From Endothia cerciana (lineage: Eukaryota > Ascomycota > Sordariomycetes > Diaporthales > Cryphonectriaceae): a stretch of 64,000 nt of DNA. Both the position numbers and the translations under genes were made by a program. The notes below the pieces were generated by a model. That model was not told the origin of the DNA, did no database searches, and saw only the letters and a list, made by a program, of their open reading frames with translations. Shown one piece after another: positions 33,633-45,295 of the stretch (position 1 is the first letter of the stretch; each line of letters starts with the position of its first letter). The stretch lies in contig JALRMH010000043.1 in NCBI GenBank assembly GCA_026119935.1, positions 186,001 through 250,000 of the forward strand, given 5' to 3'.

Positions 33633-34425
33633 CTATTTACCCTCCGTGATGGCTCGGTCTTCCTTGATCTGCAGTTCCATAAGCTTGATGATATAGTGGT
33701 CAGTCCCTCCGACCTTTGTGGCATCCTGGTCAAACGTCTCCAGCAGCTTGAACCCAGTCTTCTCGTAGACCCTGAAGCCACTAGCAAAGGCCATGACGAG
33801 GATGTCAATACCAAGTTTCTTCGCCTGTTCTATACCGTGGCTGACGAGAGCTGTCCCGATCCCCTTGCCCTGGTTATCCGGATGCACCGCCAGGTAGTCC
33901 AAGTCTGAAGTCCAGAAGTCAGGCTAGACGATCCACGGGCACGAATGTGCACCGATCATGAAACATACTGATATATTCCTTCTCGTCCAGAAGCGCATCC
34001 CGCTTCCGCGCAACGACGCCGTCGAAGTCATCATCATCACCGAAGTCGAGCGGCTTCCACTCCGCCGCCTCGGCCTTCTTGATCAGCGCCTGTCTCTCCT
34101 CGGGGCTGACCTCCGGGACCTGCCCCTCTGGCCAGACCGGGGTGCCGTCCTCGTTCTTGCAGCGGCCCTTGGGCAGCTCCCAGCGGATATAGCCCACGAG
34201 CCTCCCGGTCTCGGGGTCGACAGCTTTGAAGTGGCGCAGAGTGTCCCGGTCCTTCATAAGCTGGTTGCGAGGGTACCGGTCTATGGTGGCCTTGATGAGT
34301 TTCTCCAAGCCGAAGTGCACCCAGCAATATCGCCAGTTCTGGTCTTGCCAGAAGGCAGGGATATTGTTGTGGGCTAGCTCGGCCGCGTCGTCAACGGTGC
34401 AGTTGGTGATGATGTACCCAGTCAT
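33633..34425 (-). CDS. GNAT family N-acetyltransferase
   Basis: Exons 34425-33969 and 33904-33633 (64-nt intron) give 242 aa starting MTGYIITNCTVDDAAELA, a standard fungal GNAT N-terminus. The split junction encodes EYINLDYLAVHPDNQGKG: beta-4 leads into motif A, with the acetyl-CoA pyrophosphate loop Q-x-x-G-x-G in NQGKGIGTALVSHGIEQA. Motif B, GFRVYEKTGFKLLETFDQD, follows. A charged 40-residue insert (GQVPEVSPEERQALIKKAEA) before motif A is usual in this fungal subgroup. The substrate is unknown; polyamines or small amines are common guesses. Confidence 0.92.
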
Positions 34426-36026
34426 GGTGGTAGAGGACGGCTCTGGGGTGACTGCCAAGGGGTTTGAGGAGCTGCAGACCAAAGTGTGGCAACGAAGAAG
34501 GAATTTCCGATTGAACAGGTTCACTTGTTACGACACTTCCTCCTTGATTCCTCTGGGTATTTTGATAGTTTTATCTCTGCTCGAACCCCTCCAACGCACC
34601 ATATACCGATTTCACCAAAGCCAGGATCCATTGCGGGTTATAGGCCTCAGCCGCTTGATCCGGCCACAGCCGGGGAACTTATGCAGGCTGGAGGCCGCCC
34701 TACAGGCCGGCTCCGGGAATACTTGCACCGTCAGCCGACATTGAGGACAGGTGTCAATTTCACGCGTCAAGGTCAACCAAGTCCGTCCAAACAATAAACC
34801 TTTTCCTTATCTTGACCCTCACCGTCAATGAGTCATTTCCAAGGTCTTCGAGAGGTGCCTGATCTGCGGACTGAAAATGCGTGAAACCAGGCACATCTCG
34901 ATAGTATCGTCGCACGTGGAAGCACACAAAGTGACGATAACCACTCGAGGGATGGATGGTCTGTTTGGTCAAAACCATCGTGGATTGCAGATTTCGCCGA
35001 AATAGAACCTGTGAGGGAACTACTGAGTATCTAGGTATGGATCATATGAGAATTACATCCCATGGATATCCCTTTCCAATAACCGACAGCCAGCCATCAT
35101 GTGGCAGGGAATTGTAGAGCCGCCTGTGCCATAGGACGGCATTGTAGTCCGACATGCTCTCTTTCTACTATGCTCCTTGCGATACTGCCGAGCCAGTCAA
35201 ACGTGCTTGGGATCAATGGTCGCGCAATCTTCTATCTTGTGTTTTCCATGTTCCATCCATTTGAATGGTCCTCGGATTGCCCACCCCTATCCCCACAGAT
35301 TTCTTCATCGGTCCAGAGTGTCTTCGGCTCCAGCGCGTGAAGGCCCCTGTGGGTCCGAAGGACTCAAGATGCCCATACTCAAAATGACAGCAGTCGACTG
35401 AAGATAGTGGATCAGAGCAAAACCCAGTCAGGATGTGAGTGTGAAGGCAGATTGTCTCTTGTTTGACATAGGAGGGGACTTGGACTTGTAGGGAGGGTCA
35501 GGTATTAAGAAGCATAAATCCGTGCATGGATAATGAGTTGCAAAACGCAGGTGGGTCATATATAATTCTCGTCTGCACTGCCACTGAAGTCATCTAATGC
35601 TCGTTTCTTGGGGCAGCAAGCAGATGTCGCTTGTTGTAGACATATTTCATCTGACTATACATATAACTCCGAAATTCATCCGCTTGCATTTGAGTGATCA
35701 TGAATTTCCGCAGCTCCAGGCTATTATTAAAGATTTCGACGATACACTGATGTCTCTACGCTGCATAGCTCCAGGGAATTGTGTATGTGCCATGAAATGT
35801 AGTGAAAACTCCTGGATCCATCTGGAACCGCTGAGACCACCATTGAAAGATGCCTCCTGATATTATCACTTCTGTGCAACCAATGCATCGTTCTATGAAA
35901 TTTTCTGAGTCTTAGCCTCACCGTCATGCCAGTGCTCGGTAACAAGTCTTGATCAGCCAACAGCCCTAACAGGCCCTAAGCTTTGATCTTCGAGAGAGTT
36001 GGCAATGCCACTTCTCCATTCGGAAC
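34426..36026. other. intergenic, about 1.6 kb
   Basis: Promoter of the GNAT gene and 3' flank of the secreted protein. No supportable gene; the ORFs carry no motifs. Confidence 0.5.
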
Positions 36027-36725
36027 TCAGACCCATCCGACAAAAGGCAGTGTTACCGGCACCGGCGCGGTACATGTAGCATTCCCTCCCTGATCGCGCG
36101 TGCAGTCCAGCGGGAAGCTTCCCTCATACCTCGGCACCTCCCCATTGCAGGTTCCTACGCCCGAGGCGTAGTACGCGTTATAGTACACCGTCCCTACGTT
36201 GCCCGTGTCGCTGTTTGAGTCTCCGTAGAAGCCGATCTGGTCAGCCGCACTGCCGCAGTCGAAGTGACCCTTGCCGATCTCGTAATCACGGAACCCCACC
36301 GGCTCCTCCTTGAAGCATTCCCCACCGTCGATGGTGATGTTGATGGAGTCGGGCGGGCCATAGCCGAGAGGCTGGTACGCTGCAGACGAAAGACCGGTGT
36401 AGCAATACGGCGTGCAGACGCAATCCGAGTCGCCGGCGTTACACAGTGACGTGCTGTTCCAGCAGACGGTGGCATTCGAGGGATAGTTCGGGTTGACACA
36501 GTCGAGATTGTGGGTAGAATTGAACCAATTGAAGGCTGTCATTGTGAGGGACCGAGGGACTTCGGCCGTGCAGGTCGCCGGTATGCTGGCGCCCGCGCTC
36601 GTGGAGGATGTGGAGGTGGAGGTCAGCGCTGCTGTGGTGGTATCGCGTCTCAGGGGTGAATGGGCGCACGACAGGCCGGCTATGAGGAGGAAGAGAAGAG
36701 AGGTATTCGGAAGTTTGAACGCCAT
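36027..36725 (-). CDS. cysteine-rich secreted protein
   Basis: Uninterrupted 232-aa ORF from ATG 36725. Signal peptide MAFKLPNTSLLFLLIAGLSCA, then a dibasic LRRD site and a Thr/Ser-rich linker, then about 190 residues with about a dozen cysteines, including DCVCTPYC and VCWNSTSLC, and many N-glycosylation sequons. Cys are mostly even-spaced, so disulfides are likely. No enzyme motif is visible. Size, secretion and cysteine content fit a small secreted or effector-like protein, but no family is recognised. The frame stays open upstream to 36851, but without a better start. Confidence 0.82.
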   Translation of the reverse strand: MAFKLPNTSLLFLLIAGLSCAHSPLRRDTTTAALTSTSTSSTSAGASIPATCTAEVPRSLTMTAFNWFNSTHNLDCVNPNYPSNATVCWNSTSLCNAGDSDCVCTPYCYTGLSSAAYQPLGYGPPDSINITIDGGECFKEEPVGFRDYEIGKGHFDCGSAADQIGFYGDSNSDTGNVGTVYYNAYYASGVGTCNGEVPRYEGSFPLDCTRDQGGNATCTAPVPVTLPFVGWV

Positions 36726-38609
36726 GATGACCCGGGTTGGATGAGCAGAAGGATTGAGAGATTGTTCACAGAGAGTGAAGTAGAGTCGAAAATTCGAACA
36801 GAAGATAGTATTTCCTTGAAGACTATATATGGAGTCTTCGTGTCTTGACATATGTAATAGTGTCCCGGGGTGTCACCCGGGTCAGCCCCATATTGACGCC
36901 CGCAAGGTCTCACTGCATTCGAACTCGGCAATGTAGCCAGGCAGCTAGCCACTTGCTCGCATGAAGTATCGGTGTGGAGTCCAATAGTGCTCACTGTGCC
37001 CAGAGAGCCGTCCATTTCGACAGAAGACCGGCAAGTGTACCTCCGTCTGCAATCGCCCGGAGGCGGAACTTTAACGAACAGAGTGGCGTCCGCTGTCTCA
37101 TCGCCAGCTGGTGCTCCAGCTCAAGTCCCCTTGAAGCTAGCGGATCGTCCAGGTAGTAACCTTAAAAAGTAAGCTTATACTGCGCAGTGCTGACGCCTTA
37201 GTGCTCTTCATGCAGGGGCTCGTATTCTCAGGTAGAGGCCCTAGCATTATGAAGCCTGAGCCAAGTACGTTGATCTATAGGAACGAGTTCCTAGCAAGAT
37301 GGCTCACCTCGGTCTTCGTCTTGATGACGTGTCGAGCGATTAGCGGCGGGAAGGTTCCTCATGTAGAATTATTTAACACAATGTGTTTTACTTCCTCCCG
37401 ATTCAGAAGGACACTATTCTCAATCTGCTGGCCAGCCAAAGACCTACCCTTCACCGCTAACTATCGCCCCGTCCGCATCAGAGACTAAGGCTGGGGTCTC
37501 AAGAACACAGATACGACGTGACATCAACGACACGTCGTCGAGTTCGTATGGCCAACCGGGAAGTCTTCATCTCTGGAGTGGGTCACCAAACTATGTCCCG
37601 ATATTCAGCTAGTGCTGTCTCTCGAGCTCTCTACAGTTGTTTGAAACAGCGGCCTACGCAAGTCCAAATTAAGTCACTTGTAAGTGGAAGTCACGGGCGA
37701 GTTCCCCTAGCCTTTTACCAGTTCAGAACTGTTGAAGAAGGAGATAGGATCTGAGGCTCAGCCAAACCTCGGTTTTTATTTTTTTATTTAGTTTTTTATT
37801 TTAATCCGGGCGAGTCGGTCGTTCTTAAATGGGCTATAATCCCTTTCCCAGGATCAGCCTTGTTTTTATTGCGTTACAACTAATAGGAGAATCCATATGC
37901 TGGTTGATACGAGAACCCCCCTTGAGGCTCTGGAATTACACCTAGGCTATCCGAATCCAAGCGTCTCGAGCGAGAGAGACGTACAGGGTGTCTTCAAACA
38001 TGTTGATGGCAAATGCCAGACTTGTAGAGCCAAGTGTGGATCATTTGTCCCGAAATGGCTCGAGGGTGCCATGATGCTCATTAGCATGTGCTTGGGCGAC
38101 TTAGTGCTGGGTGAGGGCGGAGAGAATCACGTTTTCGCAATGGAAGGTCAAAAAGTCGTTATTAACGAAGGGTCCGCACTTTCCTGGAGGCTTTACGCGC
38201 GTCCATGCACCAAGTCCTAAGAACATCAGCCGTCCTTCCTATAGCGCTCAGTGCTGCTCATGATCTTGCTAGGTAAGATAGGCTGCTGATGCTTTCCATG
38301 GCCCACGACAGCCGAAAGTGGAGTTGCTTCTCAAAGCGATGTGAAAAGAGACACGTCAAGACTCATGATAGGATTTATTCCCGTATTATCACTGCCGGAG
38401 GGATTCGATGACTCTAAGTTGGAGAAACTAGCGTGCGACCCCGGAGTTGATAACAATGAGTCAGAGTCCGCGCAGATGAAGTTCAAGAAGCATAAGTTAT
38501 CGTCTGTACTGACTTGACAACACCACCCTTTGACTCGCAGGTGGAAACACAAGACCTGAACCTTCATTCCCGATCTCCTCGGATTAATTAATAATCAACC
38601 TCATCAACC
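36726..38609. other. intergenic, about 1.9 kb
   Basis: No recognised gene. A 107-codon frame at 37897-38220 (contains GKCQTCRAKCGSFVPKWLEG) is not supported by family resemblance. An A/T-only tract lies near 37770-37805. Confidence 0.45.
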
Positions 38610-39584
38610 ATGTCTTCCGAAGTAGACACTCCAACGATCTTCAGCGCGAACCAGCTGGAGGAATACTTCAGGCATATAAAATTGCCGAAGAAGCACTATG
38701 AAGCCGGCTATCGCCTCAATTTATCTTTCCTGACGGCTCTGCACAGACACCAAATCGCGGCGATCCCCTATGAGAACCTCACACTTCATTACTCCCATCA
38801 AAAGACTGTCGACCTGAACCCACAGGCTCTTTTCACCAAGTTCGTGACGAACGGACGAAATCGCGGTGGCTATTGTATGGAAGGCTCTTTGCTCTTCCTT
38901 GAAATACTCCGCAGCATCGGATTCCAAGCCTATCCTTCCGTGGTCCGCATCCGTCTCCGAGAGAACGGCGTACCAAAGGGGGACTATGTAGGCATTGTCC
39001 ATCTCGTCCTTATAGTCGAGATCACCACAGAGAGTGATCAAGTGGAAAAGTATGTCTGCGATGTAGCCTTCGGTGGCGACGGGCCAGTGGTCCCTATGCC
39101 CTTGAAGGAAGGGGTCGTGAGCCGCAATCTCGGCACCCAGGAGATTCGGCTCGCACACGAGAAGCTTCCGAGATCGCTCGGCAAGTTCTGGACATACCAA
39201 TATCGGAACGGCCCTGATAAGCCTTGGAACACGTTCTACGCCTTCAACGACACGGAGGCTCTCGTGGGGGATTTTGCATCGGTCAACTACTTCACGAGTC
39301 AGGGACCAACCTTTCAAAAGACGACAGTTATCATCGTGAAATTCCTGCTCAGTCCAGCTGACTCTGATGGAAATCACCATGTTATTGGTAAAGTCATGCT
39401 GGTCAATGACACAGTGAAGAGGAACATGGGTGGCAAGACGGGGATTGTCAAAGTGTGCTCTAATGAGCCCGAAAGGATCCAAGCTCTGAAAGAGTACTTC
39501 GATATATCGCTAACCGACGAGGAAATTGTCGGAATCAAGGACACGGTGACCGAGTTAAAGGATGTCGAGGTGCTCGGTGCGTAG
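38610..39584 (+). CDS. arylamine N-acetyltransferase (NAT)
   Basis: Intronless 324-aa cytosolic enzyme transferring an acyl group from acyl-CoA to arylamines. Catalytic triad visible: Cys89 in NRGGYCMEG, His131 in YVGIVHLVLIV, Asp151 in VCDVAFGG. The N-terminal RLNLSFLTALHRHQIAAIPYENL is the standard NAT opening. In several plant-associated fungi NATs use malonyl-CoA to detoxify plant benzoxazolinones; whether this one does cannot be told from sequence. The C-terminal lid from about residue 200 is full length. It stands alone, with no lactamase or other partner next to it. Confidence 0.95.
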   Translation: MSSEVDTPTIFSANQLEEYFRHIKLPKKHYEAGYRLNLSFLTALHRHQIAAIPYENLTLHYSHQKTVDLNPQALFTKFVTNGRNRGGYCMEGSLLFLEILRSIGFQAYPSVVRIRLRENGVPKGDYVGIVHLVLIVEITTESDQVEKYVCDVAFGGDGPVVPMPLKEGVVSRNLGTQEIRLAHEKLPRSLGKFWTYQYRNGPDKPWNTFYAFNDTEALVGDFASVNYFTSQGPTFQKTTVIIVKFLLSPADSDGNHHVIGKVMLVNDTVKRNMGGKTGIVKVCSNEPERIQALKEYFDISLTDEEIVGIKDTVTELKDVEVLGA

Positions 39585-39800
39585 CTGGTGAAGCATTTCC
39601 TTTTTCTAGCGCATGTAGACGAGACTAGACATTTGACAATAATTTTGTGGATCATTCACTGGTAGTTCTTTGGCATAGTAGCAGCGGCGATCGCGGTGTG
39701 ACTGGAGGGTATATTCCCAGCCGTTCGTACACACGAGTTTCTCTTTCAAGCCGGGCCCAACTTACTTCGCCTCTTCATTATTCTTACTTCGAATATTCAG

Positions 39801-40368
39801 TCAGAGTTCCTGTCTTGGGGAGAAACGATGCCTGGGCTTGGGGGCATGTGCCACCTTTCTCGCTTTCCTTGCCTTGCCTTGTGCGGCGATGTTCTCATAA
39901 TCGTCAACTTTCTTCTTTCCTAACGTCTTGGAAATTCTCTGCAGCTTGCTCCTCTTGTACCTGAACCTCAGTCTCTTCTCGTCCAGTTCCACCAGATCCG
40001 CTTCACCGCTGGCCAGCTTTTCCCCCCAGTTCGATTGCGTCTTGCAGCTGCTTTTGGCTCATGTGCTTGTACGCTGGGCTCTCCGACACCTGGTTCCACG
40101 GCTTATCTTTGCCTATTGCATTGTCTAGGACGACGCGAGCAAAGCAGTGATCAATCTGGACAGGCCACTTTGGCTGTGCTGGATTCTTGGCCTTGCCGAG
40201 AGCAGGTAGCTCCTTGCGATATAGGTGACTTCGCCTGTCTTGAAGATCTCGGAGCGAGATGGTCTGCATTACGGCCGGTTGAGTTCCATGGTCTCGAACG
40301 AATGTTCTCAGTGATAACACCGTGCGGATAGGGGCAGTGCTGGATTTCCTGATAAAGGCGATGTTCAT
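39801..40368 (-). pseudogene. unrecognised conserved-looking protein, frameshifted
   Basis: The minus-strand frame starting MNIAFIRKSSTAPIRTV (or MQTISLRDLQDRRSHLY at 40269) runs to QKQLQDAIELGG, then hits a stop. The next frame continues the protein naturally as KLASGEADLVELDEKRL and RFRYKRSKLQRISKTLGKKK. The switch falls in a TTTTCCCCCC homopolymer at 40017-40026, so one base was gained there by mutation or by assembly error. The middle, WPVQIDHCFARVVLDNAIG and KPWNQVSESPAYKHM, looks conserved, but I cannot name the family. Confidence 0.55.
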
Positions 40369-43300
40369 GGCAGGAAATTGTGTGAATGAAAATATGTCAT
40401 CGGGTCTTGTAGAAACGATACTTTTGATGCTGTCGTCATTGTCGTTTTTCAGCCGCTGTAAGTCTGGCGGGGGTCTCCTTGCTACTGTCATGACGTTTTG
40501 GAAATGATCTAGCCTCGCAGCCTTGGCTGAATTACTATGGCTGGGCAGCGGCGATGCGGAGAAGGTTTGGCTGACTCTAGAGCTATCCTCCTAACAGTTA
40601 TTATACCAGTCTCACGAATTATGAGCATTTCTATAGAGCTCTGAATATTCCTGTCTGTCATTGTGCAGACTGGCATGGGAAAGGTGGCAACTGAAGAGGC
40701 ACCGCGCAAATCAGGACTGTGCACGACACAGAGCATACCTCAATTTTTGTTCGGGCACGCATGACTGACCGAGAGTTCAGTAGGCCTTTCGGATTTACGG
40801 ATGGGGTCTTGATTTCACCAGAGATGCAGAGGATCAGAGGAGATGAGTAGGTGTAGATGTACCGAGATGAGGCCGGCGCAGCGAGCTAGAAGCTGGTCGC
40901 AACGGCAGCTTCGTTACAAGCCCGATGAACAGCAGCGATCTGTGCTTCGGAAGAGGCATACACATGCAATGGTATTCTCTTAGATCCATTCCGAGCATGC
41001 ACTGAGATAGGCAAGACATATGTATACTCTGCTGGATGCCGAGATACCACCGACGTAGTCCGGATGTCTTGCAAAATGCGAGCGGATGAGCTCACACTTG
41101 CACAAACTGGCTGGATATCCGACATGGAGATTATAAAATTGAAATAATAAGCTGAGATAGTTGTTGGGCGGCTTTGCCGAGGTTCTTATGGGGATATAGT
41201 CCTCATCCGATTCGGATCTAAGTTCCAACAACTGACGAGGTTCTATGGGGGCGACGGTCTCAGATTCAACCTCACTCAAGGACACCAAAGTTTCGCGCCC
41301 CTTAGGTATAAAGTTCTTCGAATAGAGAAAATTAGTATCGGACGTCAAAAGGCAGAAGATTCCATCAGAGATGCCATATGAAAGAACCAGGGGCAGAGCT
41401 CTCGAAAGCTTGCAGGGCACCGTAGGACGGTAGACAGTGCGTGACTGGCCACTCTGTCACAGTGATAAATCATTAGGACTTCCCGGCCCTGTGGGCTCGT
41501 CTGGTGGCGCGATTTAACTGGGCTGGAACCAAGGCGCGCAGGTTCTTGTGGATATAGCAAAACCAGGCTTCCATTCGCCTAGGCTTCCCACTCTCAGCCT
41601 CTTACAAGGCTTGGGTCTTTCGGACGCCCAAGAAGAGAGTCGACAGGCGTTACGTGATAGGTCAGGCGGCAGTTCTGGACAAAGTAGATTAAATCCACGT
41701 GGCATCCCAAACTATGTGTCCATCCGCTGACCTGGCTTTTGTGCTCACCAGCTGAATGTGTAGTGCGTTACATCGGGTAGGACCATAAAACACCCCCAGC
41801 ACGTGGGAATGCCTCGCACGAACGGATATTGTTCAGATCTTGGTTCACCCTACCTGAGGTACTGCAGGAGTCCCTCACTTTCGGCCCGCGTCGTACCTGT
41901 TGCGGCACGTGAACAATGTTTGTTGATCTCCTGGTGTTCCTACTTGGTAAAAATTTGATAGAGGCATCGGAGTCCATGCATTTCTGCCGATACTCATAAA
42001 ACAAGGGCCACCAGGCTTGTGAGGATCAGCTTGCTTCTTTCGTGTCGCTGTTAAACGCCTCTGGTACCCCGAAATAAATCACCTTGAAGCGTGGTATTTT
42101 CCAAGTCGCAGTTAGTTGGACAAGTGACAACAAGGATGACCCGAGAGTCTGGGGTTGCAACGTTCCCGCAGATCAACCATGAGTTCTAGGCGAGGCGATC
42201 GTCGAGGAGGGAGCTCAGGGGATTGGACGGTGTGTTCAGCCACCTGCAAATGGCCTATTTACCCGGTTAGGCTGTCGCTGGTCTCCTGCGTACCGTTGCA
42301 CCCTCCGGTGCCGGGCTCGACATCGGAAGTCGAGATTCGGAGGGGCTACAGTTTTGGGCCGAGCGGGACTTGAGGCTCATTGGGAGTCTTTTCGGAATGC
42401 TAGTTCTGCAGCCGAGGATCCTCTCGTGGGGGTCTAGGCTCGTGATCTGACCACATCCCATGCTGATTATCCTCTCAGCGTAGCAATGCTTGCTGACACT
42501 TCTTGTAAGAGTAATGGATGCCCACCCTGCAATGGAAAAACCTCGATAGCCCGGGACTCTCTAGAATCGTATCCCCCAAAAAGGGGGTTTTGGCGAGCCG
42601 TCTCCGTAAGTGGCTTCCGAGGCGACATTCCTAGTCATGCCTTCCATCCGAGGCTCACCCCATTGTGGGTTCAGGGGACACCTGGCCGGCGGTGTCATTC
42701 CCTTAATCGTCAGACATCTCCAGCGGCGGGCCGGTGGCACCCTGTACGAAAACAGCTAGGCCGTGGGATTACTGGAAGGTTTGGCTCTTTAGGCTAAATG
42801 AGAGACTGACCTAGACCTGATCTGACTTGGGTTCCCCATGGCACGGTGACCTTTCTTCTGGGGGATGGCTGGGGTTATTCTCCACTTTCAACTGATGATC
42901 CGGGGAAATAAAAGGCCTTGGGAACCTTTTTATCCAGACGCGCAGGTAGGCGAATGGGATAGTAACCAAAGACAAACCCTAACGATCTTGGACGCGCATT
43001 CCCCAGATGCTCTCAGCACGCCCCTGCCCACCCCACCGTAGGCACTGTCACAGTCTCCATGGCCATGTATTGTTCTGCATTTCTGAGGTCTGCCTCAAGG
43101 CAGGAGATAAAAGGGCGATGAGCGTGAGTCTGGGCTCTGGGAACCCGGAGCGAGGCCGCTTATTCTTTCTTATTCAAAACACAGTATTACTCGCAGAAAA
43201 CCTAGCCGACTAGGCCGTGAATGCTTGTTCGGACCGGCTACCGAGCGAGTCCCAGATCTTCTTTGCTATGTAAGACTAATTCTACAACCGGGTAGACTGC

Positions 43301-43598
43301 TCCGTTATTCACCGCACACCCACCCCTCCTGCGGCCCTGGCACCATAACGACAGGGTATCCATCTCGCCGACATGGTCCTGTACGGACTGATCTTATTAT
43401 GCTCCTCGCATATCGACGCATATATAGATGGCACATGATTCCCACTACACACTCGAGCATCCCCTCCGCCTCTCCCTCTGCCCCTCTCTCTCTATCCCTC
43501 TCCCCTTCATCGTATCCTTTCTCTTTACGTTGGTGGACTGTGTATTGGTCATACCTTGATCACGTCCTGGCACGGAGACGTTGTCCCCAACCTTCAAC
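40369..43598. other. intergenic, about 3.2 kb
   Basis: No gene recognised. A 79-codon minus-strand frame at 40886-41125 (MSDIQPVCASVSSSARILQD start) has reasonable composition but no support. The right end, with pyrimidine tracts at 43440-43520, is the promoter/5' leader of the sugar transporter. Confidence 0.45.
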
Positions 43599-45295
43599 AT
43601 GGGCAGTGACACATTCCAACTGGGCGGCCGGGAATGGCCCAAGGTCACATGGTGGAAGATGAAGCATATGCGAGGTCTTTACCTCTACCTCTGGGCTGCC
43701 ATGTTGACATCGGCAACTAACGGTAAGCTAAGGAGAACAACTGATTGCCGGGCATTTCGAGTAGGACCTACTGCTAATGTCTCCCCCTCCCCTGGCAAGG
43801 CTACGACGGATCCCTGATCAACAGCTTGCAAAGCATGACCCAGTGGAAGGACTATTTTGACAACCCGAGCACTTCCATCCTCGGGCTGATCACCGCCTCC
43901 TTCGCCATGGGAGGCATGTTGGCCATTCCACTCGTGCCCTACTGCGCGGATCTCCTCGGGCGGCGTGCCGGTGTCGTGATCGGGTGCACCATCATGATCT
44001 GCGGTATCGTGCTCCTCTCCCTGGGCGTCCACGTCGCGCTCTTCATCGTGGGCCGTCTGATGCTCGGCTTCGGCATCGCCATCGCCCACGGGTCCGCGCC
44101 TCTCCTGATCACGGAGCTCGTCCACCCGCAGCACCGGGCGGTCTACACGACCATCTACAACACCCTCTGGTATCTCGGGTCCCTCATCGGTGCCTGGATA
44201 TCCTTCGGTACCGACAGCATCTCCGGGAACTGGTCCTGGCGCGCTCCCTGCCTGCTCCAGGCCATCCCCTCGCTCTTCCAGATCGTCTTCATCTGGTTCG
44301 TGCCCGAGTCGCCCCGCTGGCTGATCGCCCACGGCAAGCAGGAGCGCGCCAAGCAGATCATGTACAAGTACCACGCGCAGGGCGACGAGAACGACGAGCT
44401 CGTGAACGTCGAGTTCAACGAGATCCAGCAGACCATCTCCCTCGAGCAGGAGTACGAGAAGTCGTCGTGGCGCGAGCTCTGGGCCACCCCCGGCAACCGC
44501 CACCGCCTCCTCATCCTCGTCAGCTTCGGCCTCTTCTCCCAGTGGTCCGGCAACGGCCTGGTCTCGTATTACCTCACCGGCGTGCTCAAGACCATCGGCG
44601 TCACGGACACCAAGACCCAGCTCGAGATCAACGGGTACCTGTCCATCGTCCAGCTCATCTCCGCCGTGGGTGTCTGCTTCTTCGTCGACAAGGTCGGTCG
44701 CCGCCCCCTGCTGCTGACGTCCGCCGCTGGTATGCTCGTCTCTTTCATCATCGAGACCATCGGATCGGCCGAGTACGCCAAGCACGCCACAGACGGCGCT
44801 GGCAAGGCGGTGATTGTCTTTATCTTCGTCTTCTACGTCTTCTATAATCTCGGGTTTAGCGGTCTCCTCGTGTCTTACTCTGCCGAGATCCTGCCATACC
44901 GCATTCGTGCCAAGGTAAGCACATTTTCCGCTCGTACAATGCAGGGCACTGGCTTACAAGGTCGACAGGGCCTCACCGTCATGTTCTTCAGCGTTGATGT
45001 GGCTCTGTGGTTCAATCAATACGTCAACCCCATCGCCCTCGGCAACATCGGGTGGAAATACTACATCGTCTATTGCTGCTGGATCGCCTTCGAGCTCGTC
45101 TTCGTCTGGAAGTTCTTCATCGAGACCAAGAACACGCCTCTCGAGGAGATTGCCAAGTACTTTGACGGTGATGCCGCTATCGTTGGTGGTGATGCTGCCA
45201 CCGCCAAGGCGCGACACCTTGCCGGCGAGGAGGACCTTCCCGACGTGGTGTCGGACGAGAAGGGACCTGTTGGTGTCCACACCACTGATGTTTAA
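43599..45295 (+). CDS. MFS sugar transporter (lactose permease/hexose type)
   Basis: Exons 43599-43722, 43800-44914 and 44969-45295 give 521 aa with 12 predicted helices, the usual length. The junction after TSATNG gives NGYDGSLINSLQ, the conserved G-x-D loop after helix 1. Sugar-porter signatures: DLLGRRAGVVIG (R-x-G-R-R), GRLMLGFGIAIAHGSAPLLI, VPESPRWLIAHGK, DKVGRRPLLL and SAEILPYRIRAKG. It lacks PETKG; FFIETKNTPLEEI takes its place, as in the fungal lactose permease-like clade. It has a long, clean C-tail. Expected in the plasma membrane as an H+ symporter of di- or monosaccharides. Confidence 0.95.

Noticed and set aside
43685..44785. 366-codon minus-strand frame opposite the sugar transporter
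   Set aside because: Shadow frame produced by strong GC bias at third positions of the real gene.
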